DNA of 64,000 nt, from assembly GCF_010015585.1 (NCBI RefSeq), contig NW_022985071.1:1461391-1525390 (forward strand), in the 5' to 3' direction. Under the pieces are notes generated by a model. That model searched no databases and had not been told where the DNA came from. It saw only the letters and a program-made list of their open reading frames with translations. Positions 10,482 through 21,486 of the stretch are shown here, in pieces. Source of the stretch: Eremomyces bilateralis CBS 781.70. Lineage: Eukaryota > Ascomycota > Dothideomycetes > Eremomycetales > Eremomycetaceae. The position numbers were made by a program, and so were the translations under genes. Position 1 is the stretch's first letter. Each line of letters begins with the position of its first letter.

Positions 10482-11729
10482 ATGAGTCCCTCAATCCCCC
10501 TCCCCTCTGCACCCCGCGACATACAACCCTCTCCTCTCCCTCGCGATGACGATGATACCAAGCCATCCACCGACGCCGACCGACGCGCCCCCCGAACCTC
10601 CGCCGCAACCGGCACCTCCGCCGCCGGCATCCGCGCCCTCTCCCAGCAATTCGTCGCCTTCTACTTCCGCGCCCCCGTGAAAGCCTTCTTCCGTACCCGC
10701 GTCGACTACCTCGCCTACGCCCGCGCTATCAACCCGCGCTTCCACGCCCCCAATGCAAAATGGAGCATCCGTACCACCACCGCGGGGCTGCTCGCCCACG
10801 CCGTCCAGGAGGAGGGCTGGGGCGTGCTGCATCGCCAGGTGCTGCCACCGCTGCTCGCGAACGTGAGCGTTGGCGCGGTGCTGTATACCTCGTATCTGCA
10901 GACGCTGGGGCTGTTACATGAGCCATCGTCGCGGACGACAAAGCGGGTGTATCCGCCGCCGACGGCGACGGACGTGTTCACAGCGGGGGCGATCGGCGGG
11001 GGGATCTCGTGTCTGTTTGCGGCGCCGTTGGACGCGATCCAGGCGCGATTTAAGACGAGCGAGATCCTGGAAGGGCGGCATCGGTCGATGTGGGCGTATT
11101 CGCGGCAGAAGCTGGTGGCGATCGGGTTCTTTGGGGTTTTTGCTGGGTTTGGGTTGTCGTTGGCACGCGATGCGTTGGGATATGGCGCGTTCTTCACGGC
11201 GTTTGAAGTCACAAAGAATCAGGCGTACTACGCATTTCTGGAGAGATTTTATGGGGGAGAGTCCGCGATAGGCGATACCCATGGCGATGAGCCGGAAAAG
11301 GTTATACGACCGCATTATATTCTCGATCCAGCGTTCCTGTTGCTTGCAGGCGCGGCGGCAACCGCCCTGCAGCAGACAGTCGTGCATCCGATTGCTCAGA
11401 TCCAGCTCGTTCATTACAATCGGCTCGAATCCATCGACTTCGGAGCGGCAGTAGACTCGAAGCATCCTGCTTCCACGATAAAGATGATGCGGCTGTATTA
11501 TCACGCATACGCCAAGACCTTCGAACAATGTTCTCGACAAGCTCAACGAGTCGGAGGATGGAGGCGGTGGCTGTATCTGAATTTCTGGGGCACCACCATC
11601 CGCCAGGTCCCCAGCTCCAGCGCCGGATTGATCATGTTCGAAATCTTCCGGCGGCGATTCGCTGACCGTGATGGGGAGGTGGAACATGTGATTTTGAGGA
11701 CAGGCAACGGATCGATTCATGTTACCTGA
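10482..11729 (+). CDS. Mitochondrial carrier (SLC25)-like protein
   Basis: Single-exon protein of 415 aa. The first 55 residues are a Pro/Ser/Asp-rich extension. The body has mitochondrial-carrier-like repeats: TAGAIGGGISCLFAAPLDAI followed by QARFK at about 165-190 is a degenerate P-x-[DE]-x2-[KR] signature, and VVHPIAQIQLVHY at about 303-315 is a weaker one. Hydrophobic helices include VAIGFFGVFAGFGLSLARDA and FLLLAGAAATALQQ. Length and motif degeneration suggest a divergent fungal carrier of the inner or outer mitochondrial membrane. The substrate cannot be told. It converges with the uL3m gene, whose stop lies 110 bp away. Confidence 0.8.
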   Translation: MSPSIPLPSAPRDIQPSPLPRDDDDTKPSTDADRRAPRTSAATGTSAAGIRALSQQFVAFYFRAPVKAFFRTRVDYLAYARAINPRFHAPNAKWSIRTTTAGLLAHAVQEEGWGVLHRQVLPPLLANVSVGAVLYTSYLQTLGLLHEPSSRTTKRVYPPPTATDVFTAGAIGGGISCLFAAPLDAIQARFKTSEILEGRHRSMWAYSRQKLVAIGFFGVFAGFGLSLARDALGYGAFFTAFEVTKNQAYYAFLERFYGGESAIGDTHGDEPEKVIRPHYILDPAFLLLAGAAATALQQTVVHPIAQIQLVHYNRLESIDFGAAVDSKHPASTIKMMRLYYHAYAKTFEQCSRQAQRVGGWRRWLYLNFWGTTIRQVPSSSAGLIMFEIFRRRFADRDGEVEHVILRTGNGSIHVT

Positions 11730-11838
11730 CTGCCAGATATGGAGACAGGATAGATATAAGATACCCCATTTCCCTTTGATAGATGATGTACATACCAACG
11801 CCGAGAAATGCCACCACACGCTGATACAGTGGACAAAA

Positions 11839-12946
11839 TTATGATACAGATTCCGCCTCCACGGCTACATCAGAGACTTCCGCCGCCGCGTCAGATGTGG
11901 CTGCTTTCTGGGCAAGTAGATGAGCTGGGATCGACGGGACGTCTGGCCAAGCTTTGCGAAGGGCATCTTTGATCTTGATCATCCCTTTCCTTGGCCCTGG
12001 TACAGCTCCTAAAGACGGGTTAGCTCTCGTCGTTGATCATAAGTTCGAGGGCAACTTACCTTTGACCAAAATGAGATCGTTCTCCGCGTCAACCTGTACT
12101 ACCTTCAAGCTACAAACCGTGACTGAATGGCCACCCATTCTACCAGGCATCTTCTTCCCAGGAATGACTCTTGAACCACCACCTTGACCCGCACCGGACG
12201 AACCCATGGCTCTGTGTGCCAACGAATTACCATGCGAAGCCGGTTGACCTTTCCAGCCGTGTCTTTTCATACCCTATTATACATCAATTAGCACGACTGT
12301 AATCAGTCGAAGTCCCGAATGTTCAACTTACACCTGCGAATCCCTTCCCCTTTGAAGTCGCCTTCACGTCCACGAATTGACCTACAATCAGCCAATCCGC
12401 CCTGATGCATGTCCCGATTGGCACCAGCCCGTCCTTGCCCTTCACCCGGAACTCCGTAATGTCGGCCTTCGGAGGGACTTCATTCTTATGAAAGTGACCC
12501 AGCTCCGCCCGCGTCGTCTTCATCGGGTTTTTCGACCCACTCCCAACCTGCACGGCGTAGTACCCATTCGCCTTCTTCGTCTTGTGACCCACCACCTGCA
12601 ACCGATCCATCTGCAGCACCGTGCAAGGGATGCGCTCGCCCGTCTCCTTGTCGAAGATCCCCATCATGCCCTTCTTGATCGCGGTGATGCCCGTCCGATG
12701 GGGGAACGTGAACTGTTTGCGGGATAGGGCGCCGGCCCGTGAAGATTCCAGCGGAGGGTAGCGGGGATCGTGGTTGAAACGGGAGAAGACGGGGGGATTC
12801 ATGATGCTGCGCATGGTTCGGCGGGATTGGTGTTGTACGGGAGGTGGAGGGCGGAAGGAGGTGGTGCGGGTGGAGATCGGGCGGCGCGAAGGATTTGATA
12901 TTCGGATGCATCGCCATGACGGCGGCCGGAGGTGTGAGGGCGGCAT
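11839..12946 (-). CDS. MRPL9: Mitochondrial ribosomal protein uL3m (MRPL9/MRPL3)
   Basis: Structural protein of the mitochondrial large ribosomal subunit. Exons are 12946-12332, 12273-12060 and 12008-11839, giving 332 aa. Donors are GTAAGT and GTAAGT; acceptors are AATAG and TTTAG, with a GCTAAC branch in the second. The basic, Arg/Ser-rich N-terminus (MPPSHLRPPSWRCIRISNPS) looks like a presequence. The L3 fold follows from about residue 80 (RTGITAIKKGMMGIFDKETG). The L3 signature is formed across intron 1: TSKGKGFAG joins GMKRHGWKGQPASHG. Then come GGGSRVIPGKKMPGRMG and VTVCSLKVVQVDAENDLILV. The short C-terminal tail is rich in Ala and Glu. Confidence 0.95.
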
Positions 12947-13259
12947 TGCGCCGGATATAAATGAGCAATGGGTAATGCTGAGAAGATATCGCGGTGATCA
13001 AGAATCCTTCGAATAATTTCATGGCAGTTCACGAAGCTGGAGGGTTTCTCGGTAGAACTTCGGACGTTGATCTTCCCCCTGTCCTGTCCAACTCGATTCC
13101 CTGATCTCCTCCATGTCTCGCGTGCTCATCTCAACTTTTCAACCTCCACCTCCATCATTGCCGTCCCAATTGCCGTAGATATAAGGAAGATTTAAGATTG
13201 TTGTAATTATGTTACAAATGTGAAGTCTTGATATTCACCTTCATATTTCTTTTGTTTTC
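12947..13259. promoter_or_regulatory. Divergent promoter between uL3m and hydroxyacid dehydrogenase genes
   Basis: The two starts are 313 bp apart on opposite strands, so this DNA must hold both promoters. I see no distinctive motif beyond a pyrimidine-rich tract around 13080-13160. Confidence 0.45.
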
Positions 13260-14435
13260 ATGTCTTCATTGATTCCCTCTCGGATTCTCTCTCAAATTCC
13301 AGCTCAAGTCTCAGTCATGTCTTCAAAACCAGCATTAGCAATCCTAGATGACTATCTGTCAATCTCACAGAAGCATTTTGCACATATCCCTTCCGAATAT
13401 ATTCGGGTTGATGTCTTCGATGATGCCATTTCAGCCCAGAGTGTTCCTGGAGATCGGTCATCTCCTGTCAACCCCGAGCTTATCAAACGACTACAACCCT
13501 ACACGGCAATCTTAGCAATGAGAGAGCGCACTGCTCTACCAGGAGATCTACTTCGGGCCCTTCCGAATCTCAAAGTCATCTTCACAACTGGGGCCCAGTT
13601 CCGCAGCTTTGATCTTGTGACCGCCAAAGAGCTCGGGATTCGGATGGCAACCGCCACCGGAAAAGGTCGAACAGACGGCAAAGGGATTCAAGTTCATCGA
13701 AAAATTGATCCCAAGAAAGGTGGTGTCCACCCTACTACACAACATACATGGGCACTGATCCTAGCGCTCGCCAATCGCGTCGTTCAAGATGACAATGCGG
13801 TCAAGGCTGGGAACTGGCAAGGTGGGCTGATGACTGCTCTAGCCGGAAAGACGATAGGGATCGTTGGACTTGGAAAGCTGGGAGGAGCCGTTGCACGGAT
13901 CGCGGTCGTCGCTTGGGGGATGAAAGTTATCTGCTGGAGCTCTTCCCTGACCCAGGAGAAGGCCGACGAAACTGCACGATCGTTCGGGTTAGATCCAGAT
14001 CAGGATGGCGCGAAGACATTCCGCGTCGTTGAAAAACCCGAGCTTTTCCGCACCGCGGATGTCGTCAGCATCCATTACGTTCTGAGCGACCGCTCACGTG
14101 GGATTGTCGGCAAAGAGGAGCTGGACTTCATGAAGCCAACCGCCTTCCTTGTGAATACCTCAAGGGGTCCTTTGGTGAATGAAGGAGCGCTGCTGGATGT
14201 CCTCGAACGCGGAAAGATTCAGGGTGCAGCCTTCGACGTGTTCCCCGTTGAGCCGCTTCCTGCCGATAGTCCCTGGCGATCGCAGAAATGGGGAACCGAA
14301 GGACGAAGCACGCTTTTGACGACACCGCATATGGGCTATGTTGAAGAGCAGACGCTGAACGCTTGGTATGCCGAAACTGCAGAGAATGTCGAAAGATGGC
14401 TTGATGGCCAAGAGCTGTTGAATCCGGTGCTGTAG
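13260..14435 (+). CDS. D-isomer-specific 2-hydroxyacid dehydrogenase
   Basis: NAD(P)-dependent reductase/dehydrogenase of 2-oxo/2-hydroxy acids. Single exon, 391 aa. The Rossmann motif TIGIVGLGKLGGAVAR is at about 195-210. The catalytic triad is present: Arg in VNTSRGPLVNE (about 300), Glu in FDVFPVEPLP (about 330) and His in TTPHMGYVEE (about 357). The N-terminal domain includes the conserved block LKVIFTTGAQFRSFDLVTAK. An in-frame Met at 13317 (MSSKPALAILDD) fits the usual family start better than 13260, so the first 19 residues may be untranslated or a targeting extension. Substrate specificity, such as glyoxylate or hydroxypyruvate, cannot be read from sequence alone. Confidence 0.92.
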   Translation: MSSLIPSRILSQIPAQVSVMSSKPALAILDDYLSISQKHFAHIPSEYIRVDVFDDAISAQSVPGDRSSPVNPELIKRLQPYTAILAMRERTALPGDLLRALPNLKVIFTTGAQFRSFDLVTAKELGIRMATATGKGRTDGKGIQVHRKIDPKKGGVHPTTQHTWALILALANRVVQDDNAVKAGNWQGGLMTALAGKTIGIVGLGKLGGAVARIAVVAWGMKVICWSSSLTQEKADETARSFGLDPDQDGAKTFRVVEKPELFRTADVVSIHYVLSDRSRGIVGKEELDFMKPTAFLVNTSRGPLVNEGALLDVLERGKIQGAAFDVFPVEPLPADSPWRSQKWGTEGRSTLLTTPHMGYVEEQTLNAWYAETAENVERWLDGQELLNPVL

Positions 14436-14823
14436 CTAAGGAGACAACCCGAGTTCCTAAACTGTCCCTGCGCAATGCAAGTGGTGGTCGGAAGAGGGAA
14501 TTTCCGTCCATCTATCGTCATTCAGTCACAGTTCCCTAGTCATGAGATGCTCAAAACTAACTATACGCAATATTCCTCACCGTGAATTGCCATATGGATG
14601 TATTCTTTTGCCACTCAAGTTTTCTTCAAAGCTAGCACAACTTCCGGTCTATCAAGTTCTTTCGCCGCGCAAGATACGACGCCAGTCAAAGCAGGACTCC
14701 GATGCGACATTTTGAGCTCGTGTATAGGGCCGTTCGGCATACCCCTCCCCTTCACCGTTCTCACACCCAATTTCCGCTCCCCGCAGTCCCCCCAGCCCAC
14801 ATCCAACCCCCCGGCCTTAATCA
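14436..14823. other. Intergenic, no gene seen
   Basis: Presumed promoter of the SAT4-family gene. An ORF starting at 14598 runs into the next gene in another frame and is very Pro-rich, as expected of an antiframe shadow. Confidence 0.45.
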
Positions 14824-16007
14824 ATGGTAAAACCAATCCCCCCCTACGAACTCGCCGCCTCCTGGCCCTTCCCCTCCCCCAACCCCTCCACCCGCGGCCC
14901 CGTCCTCCTCCTCCTCCCCCTCGTCTTCACCACCCTCACCCTCCTCACCCTCTCCCTCCGCCTCTACGTCCGCCTCCGCCTCATCAAGTGCCTCTATCGC
15001 GAGGACCACCTCATCGTGCTCGCGGGTCTCGGCGCGGTCGGCCTCGGCGCCGTGGTCGCGCACGCGCACACCGTCGGGTGGGATCGGCATCAGTGGGACC
15101 AGCGCCTGGAGTGGTTCGAGGCGAGCGAGTTGGATATGTGGTTGGTGCAGCTTTTCTTTATCGTGATCATGGCCTTCGTGAAGTTGAGTACACTGGCGCT
15201 GTATGGGCGGATGACGGTGGGAATATCCATTCCGTATTACAAGATCGTGAACCGGGGGATGATTCTGGTGATGATTGGGTGGGGCGTGGGATTCTTTACG
15301 GCGACGGTGTTTGGTTGCTGGCCGATTGAGATGTATTGGAAGAGTAGGAGTGGGGATGAGTGTACGAATGAGTATGTTCGGTTGGCGGTGGGCACGATCG
15401 TCAATATCGTGACGGATTTTGTGGTCGTGTTGATGCCGTTGCCTATCATATGGAAACTACAAAGGCCTATGCGTGAAAAGATCATATTATGGATTTTGAT
15501 GGCGGTAGGTCTTATGTAAGTCACCCATATTTTCCCCTGACCTTCGCATGGAACGAGTGTGTTCAACAGTGTCTCCAGAGCATCCGCGGTATCCATCGCA
15601 CGAACAATAGTCATGTTCGAAGCGATGTCCAACTACGATACCACCTGTTTGTCCCCCCTCCGCTCTCACCGACCTCATTACTAACCACACCAGGGCTTGG
15701 CGGCCTAGCCTTCGCATACACCGTCGTCGAATGCAACCTCGCCATCATGTGCACCAGCATCCCGACCCTGCGTCCCCTAGCGAAGAAGTACATGCCCAAA
15801 CTCTGGGGCACCGCTGCCTCCACGGCGAATTTAACTCCGTCGTACGATGCCGGCTATCCGAACTCTCCGAACTATCCCCCTTATGGGGCGCCGATCACTG
15901 CGTTGGGGCCGATTCCGCAGTCGAGGCCGTCGACGGTGGTGCCGGGGTCGGTAGGGAGCTTTGAGTTTGGGGCGGGCGAGCGGCGGACGGTCGAGGATAT
16001 GGCGTAG
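14824..16007 (+). CDS. SAT4/rhodopsin-like fungal integral membrane protein
   Basis: Seven-helix membrane protein of the large fungal family annotated as SAT4 or rhodopsin domain. Exons are 14824-15515, 15570-15646 and 15694-16007 (360 aa). Introns have donors GTAAGT and GTTTGT and acceptors AACAG and ACCAG, with CTAAC at 15681-15685 in the second; phases match. Helix 1 is VLLLLPLVFTTLTLLTLSLR. Family marks include YREDHLIVLAGLGA, LWILMAVGLI and the C-terminal NYDTTWLGGLAFAYTVVECN, with IPTLRPL after the last helix. The cytoplasmic tail is Pro/Tyr/Ser-rich. The ligand and role are unknown; some family members resemble plant-infection-associated GPCR-like proteins, which is not evidence of virulence here. 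Confidence 0.85.
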
Positions 16008-16292
16008 ATGGCGGGCGCAGTTAGGGGTCGTTGATAATACTCTAGTCTTGAAGAAGCCGTAGTGGGGCGAGGTGCCCAAGATGCCCAAGATATGTCTGTA
16101 ATTATCAATAATTTGCATATCTCGTAGTTCATAGCTATGACCTTCTTGAGTCGCAACTAAGTATTCGGCCTTCTTGAAAATTCAGGTACCATTGAAGGTG
16201 ATATCATTCTATCTAGTAGCGAGCAGTCATAATCTAGGTGAGCCACCGCCGGCACAGGCAAAAGCCAAACCCAATATCCTGATCCCCTATCC

Positions 16293-19200
16293 TCACCCCA
16301 ACCCAACCCATGCCAACACCCCTACATCCACCACCACCGCCCCTCCCCCCACCACAACCATCGCACCCCCCTCCACCCAATCCAACCACCCCAACCCCAT
16401 CCTCACCCCCCTCCCCGTCTCCAACGCCCCCAACCCCCCTTCCTCCATCCTACCCCACATTGCCCCCACCGCATACCCCATCCCAATCCCCACAAACACT
16501 AAACTCGACACTGCCCCCACCACTCCGCCCAGATACACCGCCCCCTGCAACCGGTGCCGTCCGACACTGATCAAAAGCGCTACGACGCCGGCGAGGAGCG
16601 CGGCGGCGAGGACGCAGGCCCAGGCGACGCGGCGGCGGAGGAGGGCGTGGGCGGCGGCGGTGGCGCGGAGGGGGGAGAGGTAGGGAAGAGGGTGTGTGGA
16701 TGGATGGAGACGGTGATGTTGGGAGCGGGCACGGGGGGGGCGTGGGTTGGGAGGGGGGGGCGAATGTGCTATAGGCGCGGGGAGGGTGAGTGGTTGTTGG
16801 GGAGTTGTCGGAGTCGGCGGCGGAGGAGGAGGAGGAGGAGGAGGAGGAGGAGGTGCTGGGTCGGTGGAGGGTGGACCTGTGGGTGGGAAAGTCATCGGAT
16901 TCGATGAGGGGAGAGGAATCGTCGATGGGCGGATCGGCAGCGGAGAAAAGGGAGGCGATGCGGGTGGGGAGGGAGGAGAAGAAATCGAGAAAGGGGGTGC
17001 CGTGATCGTTGGGGTCGATGTAGATGACGTAGGCGTTCTCGTTCGATTCGTCTTCGGGGTTGTCGTACTCAGACCAGTACCGCGCCGCGTTGGCCGATAG
17101 TAACTTCGGATGGCCACCGAGGCGGTTGGCCTCGGCAACTTGTATGCGAGCGCGTCGCGCGCGGGAAATGCGCTCCCAGTGTTGGCCTCGGGATTTGTGC
17201 TGGGAACGATACGGTTCGGCACCGCTAGGAGGCACAGCAATATCTGCAATCACAACAGAAGATCGGGCATCCGCACCGCCGGATTCGCTCGCTATCGTAA
17301 TCGATGTCGCTGACGTTTCGCCTCCCCGGCTTGCTCGTTCGGCGCCGCTGCTGATGTTCCCCGCGCTCTGGGCGTTGCTCGCCTGGCCGGAGGACGTGGG
17401 GGTAATTCGCGGATTCGTGCTGCGTCGCCGCCGGGGGGTCGCGTCTTTCGGGATCTTCCGGATGTCCTTGGACAGCAGGTCAAGCCACGAGGGAGGGGAC
17501 ATCAGGTCCGCTGGTAGGTGGCATTCCCAGATGGCATGGGTGGCGAGGTTGAAATTGAAGACGCGCTGGAGCAGATGGGAGGAGTCCAGCGTTTTGAACA
17601 AGTTATGAGGACCGACGGACAAAACCGTGAGTAGGGCAAAGGGAAAGTGGATGGGAGCACGTTGCTCTCCGAGGACGGAATTCGAATCGCCTGGTGTTGT
17701 CTCCAGTCCGGGGTAGATTTCCAATCCACGATCCAGTGCCACCCATATCCCTTGCTCCGCATTGTTCGTCAGGCCGACAAACCTTGTCCGCTGCGACATG
17801 ACCGTGGCCTGCGGTTTCAGGTTCGGATGCTCCATCAACCATGACCGAACGTTCCTTTCATCACGCTCCTTTTGCTGTAACGACGATTCATCCGCTCCTA
17901 CACTCGATTTCGAGGACGGTGCGCCATTCGGATTCGATCGTTTGCCTAAGGCGATCCCCGAGCCGCGTTGGCTGTAGATATATTCATTGTGAAGATCGAG
18001 GAACCCAGAAAGTCGCTTGCGTTTGACAGGGGCAACGTCAAACCCAGTGGCACCCTCTCTAGGAACGATCACTCGCCCCTCGCCAGTTGACGTCCATCGA
18101 GCGAGGGCGGCCGGCGCTACGGGTTCGGCACCGCCGCTCTGTTTCTCCCCGTACAACTCCAGATCGTCGACGATCACACAGCCAACTTCTGCTCCCTCTA
18201 TTATGGATTGGCCATTGCCACTATCAGCACTCAGTCGTCGACTGATGTTCCTTGAGGATGTTGCAGTCCTTAGCCGGGGCTTGTCTTGCTCGCTGGGAGA
18301 GAAAAGCTTCAAGTGCTGGAGGAGGAGAACATGCAATTCGATGATATGGTCGGTGTGAATCCAGTACGAGGCATGCTTGGACTTCTGATCAAAGCTGAGG
18401 GTAGCAATGCCCGTGTCGAAATCAAGGGAAGAGCATTTCCGTCCGGCAGCTCCCATCCCCGGAAGGTCCGTCGGATCGGGTGATTTCCGCGTGGTAGAAG
18501 CAGCGTTAATCACGGACGCCTTCCCGCCGATGAGCGTACGCAGCTGCCTATCGTCAGCTCGCGTTGTTACGAGACTCCGGACTTCCGCCAGCAACAGTGT
18601 CCATTCATCCAACAGCGGATCCAAGTTCTCTCGCTGCAAGCCCCCCGGTCTTCCCAAGACTTTCTCGCGAAATCGATCCGGGAGCTCCGTGTCGTTCGTC
18701 CATCGTCGATACTTCTTCAGCAACTTCTGGAACGCCGTGTACTGTGTGACCATAAAGCGGGAAAGTGATTTCAATATTTGACCGGCCCTTAAGAAAATGT
18801 TAGAATGCGGAAAACAAGGGAACGCATTTACGAGATTCCACGTAGTTTCACGGCGGTTTCGAATAAGAGTAGAGTAGACGTACCTCAAAATTTCATTCTC
18901 CAATTGCGCGAACTTCTCCAACCGCCTCGGCGGAATGCGTTTCCTCGGAGCGGCTTCATACCGCTCCTGGATGGCAAGGTAACGTTTCCTCAGGTCCGCT
19001 AATCCACGAGCGTTAGAACCGAGTTCTGTATGAGGTCTAATAATGTCGAAGCGCAACGCGAACTATGCATCTCCGGGACAATGACGTACCTAGCCTCCTC
19101 TCGACCTCTCCTTTCTTGCTCTTCACGAACAAGCAAGTCCTCGCGTGCTCCTTCTCGAGCACGCGGTATAGATCCTTCGCAAACTCGTCGTCCCGGACAT

Positions 19201-19434
19201 CTTCATGTCCGGGGATCGCAACGGATTTGCCGGGGACGGCGTCGTTGGTCGTGTGTTGTTTGATAAGGTATTTAATCTCGTCATAGGCAATATTAACTGT
19301 GTCACCTCGTTGTTAGCTCCATGGGAATCAATTAGACCGATTAGAACTCTCTTGAACTCAAGGATTCGACATCATCACTTACAATGTGCCCACTCAGGGA
19401 TGGATCGAGCCCTCAGCGTCTCTCCGAACTTCAT
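16293..19434 (-). CDS. VTC5: SPX-VTC-DUF202 protein, vacuolar transporter chaperone subunit (Vtc5-like)
   Basis: Subunit of the vacuolar polyphosphate-synthesising VTC complex. Exons are 19434-19383, 19296-19090, 18998-18884 and 18787 down to 16293. The SPX domain starts MKFGETLRARSIPEWAHFNI and includes CLFVKSKKGEVERRLADLRK and ILRAGQILKSLSRF across the junctions. The central region has QRTRFVGLTNNAEQGIWVAL, as in Vtc5-type proteins. The C-terminus has three hydrophobic helices (WACVLAAALLAGVVALLISV, then AVYLGGVVGAVSSLVFVGIG). Upstream and helical parts lie in different frames: the shift falls in a Ser/Pro-rich stretch at about 16680-16780 with two 8-nt C/G homopolymers. No intron resolves it, so a sequencing indel or a real lesion is likely. 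Confidence 0.85.
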
Positions 19435-21486
19435 CCTCCGCACTTCGCCTGCTGTTTCTACTCTCTCAGCGACGGGAGTATGCTCGGAAGTCGTCGGCTT
19501 CGATTCAGCGGATGTGTGTAAGAATATCCCAATATGAGGAGGCCCCGGTCGAGTTCAACATAAGCGGATTGGGGTTCGACGATCAGAAATAGGATTCAGG
19601 TTGCTCTTTGTTATCGCGATGCGGCCAGCAAATTCGGGGACGGTGGCGGTAGGATGAGGCGTGTTATGCCCGGATGATATAGGTGAGCCCCGAGCGCTTA
19701 GGTCCACGCTTGGCTCTACAACCAGAGGCCAACTTGGATTCGGACCCGTAGTGAAGATCACAGCTGTAGCGTGTTGCAAGAGGTCCTGCTCGAGGCAAAG
19801 CTACCCAAGACGGGGTAGGACGTGATGATTGCGTAGGGTGGTGACTGGACGGTTGTGACGACGCTATACAAGTCGGAATGGTCTGCACCACTCTACGGCT
19901 AAGGATATCTGGAGGTGGGGTTCGTAGGAGGAGTGGAGGGGAACAGAAGCGGGCATCTAGAACGAGTCGAGGGTCCTAGGTAGTGAATGTGGGACAGTAA
20001 GAGATATCGTGGCGAATTGTGGTGTGTAAGCTATCAGGACTGGCGTTGTTCGCAATAATACTTGAGTACTTGAGTCTGATGCATTCATGTCTTGATAAAA
20101 GAGCTATTTGAGCTAGGTTTATCGTGGTTGCTGGTTTCGGTGAAGGATCTAGCTAGGTATACCAGGGATGACCGTTGCAGCTTCTTCAATTGATGTTCGG
20201 GGATCCATCACCCATGATCATCACCTTAACCGCTTCATCGTTCATTGTGTTTTTTGAAGATTGGAATTTCAACGATCGGCGGCGGGTGCCATTGCCATTG
20301 ACCAATGATTTGACGCTATCCCCTGGTGGCGGACCATATAGTGGGCACGTGATTAAACTACCGGGGTGGCCCAGTGCCAAGCCCGCCAGTTCTGCCTCTG
20401 TGCAACTCGGCATGTGACACTCAGTTGTCACACTAAACACTTCATCCTGTCGAGTCTGTTGACTGCAGCTGAAGTTTTAGCAGTGAGCACGTTTAAAGAT
20501 AAGGATGGGATATATTGCATTGTGGCTCATGGGAGAAGCTTGAGGAACCATGACACAAGCCTGTCAATTTGTCCCCCGCCCTCCGGTCCCACGAACAATT
20601 ACAACAATTATTCAACAATCCATAGGTGACAGCTGCGGGCGGACACCCCAACGAATTGTTCATGCAGCCCTACCTAGTGCGATGCAAGCATATTTTGAAT
20701 TTTCTTTAATTGCCTGACCGGGACTACCGAATTCCCCCATCCGGTCTAGACCGCGCTCGACAAACCCAAGTTGGAAGCGTGCGAGCGAGCGTTGGGTTGC
20801 TTAATTAGTACACGTCTCACGACAGCAAGCTCGCTAGCACGAACATCCGCCGAGAAGTCCCCGCACCCATTCTTTCTTTACGATCCGTATCACAACTCAA
20901 TAGACTGCTGTTTTGTTGAGACTTGAGAGTAGTCAGTTTCTACGACAACACGCCACATGGTGACTGGTCAGATCGAAGCGAGTCTATGGCTACAGGTCTT
21001 CTTATTCTCCATATATTCGTCGACACTGATCTGTCACCAGTTGTACCGGACATACTGTGTAGGGAGGTTGCAACTTGCAAGATATATAGTCGAACAAGTA
21101 ATGATATACCGTAAACAATTCGTTCTAATTCCACGTAGAGTGGACTGAAATATGCCCCGATAATGCAGAATCAATGTTCGGATCTGATCTGATATCCTGA
21201 ATTCCTGATGGACTGTAGTTGACGCATGAGCTGGATTGGGATAGGGAGTGGGCAGGGCAGGGGCAGGGGGCTGGGGAGGTGATCAGGCGACAAGGCGACA
21301 AGGCGTCTAATCTCGCACGGAGCGGTTAGACTCCCGTGATTCGCGCGCCAGAAAACGCGAAGCTTCACGTCTTCCATCATCACCGATTCACCGAACTTGA
21401 GCGATCCTCATCTCACTTCCGTCACCTTATCCTACACCCATCGTTGAGTTCATCCCTGGGACACGGCCAGGGACACGCAAACCAAG
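19435..21486. other. Two-kilobase divergent intergenic region (VTC5-like / SPT16)
   Basis: No convincing gene on either strand; ORFs are short and lack domains. One perfect CACGTG lies at 20346-20351. Such sites bind Pho4-type factors that control VTC genes in yeast, but the flanks do not match Pho4 preference well. It probably holds two promoters. Confidence 0.4.

Noticed and set aside
10914-11819. 301-codon minus-strand ORF
   Set aside because: Antisense shadow of the mitochondrial carrier gene; composition follows the sense codons.
14598-15329. 243-codon Pro/Arg-rich plus ORF
   Set aside because: Out-of-frame shadow of the SAT4-family gene, which has a coherent seven-helix protein and matching introns.
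20346-20351. CACGTG as a Pho4 site controlling the Vtc5-like gene
   Set aside because: Single site over 900 bp upstream with flanks that do not match Pho4 preference; too weak for a regulatory call.
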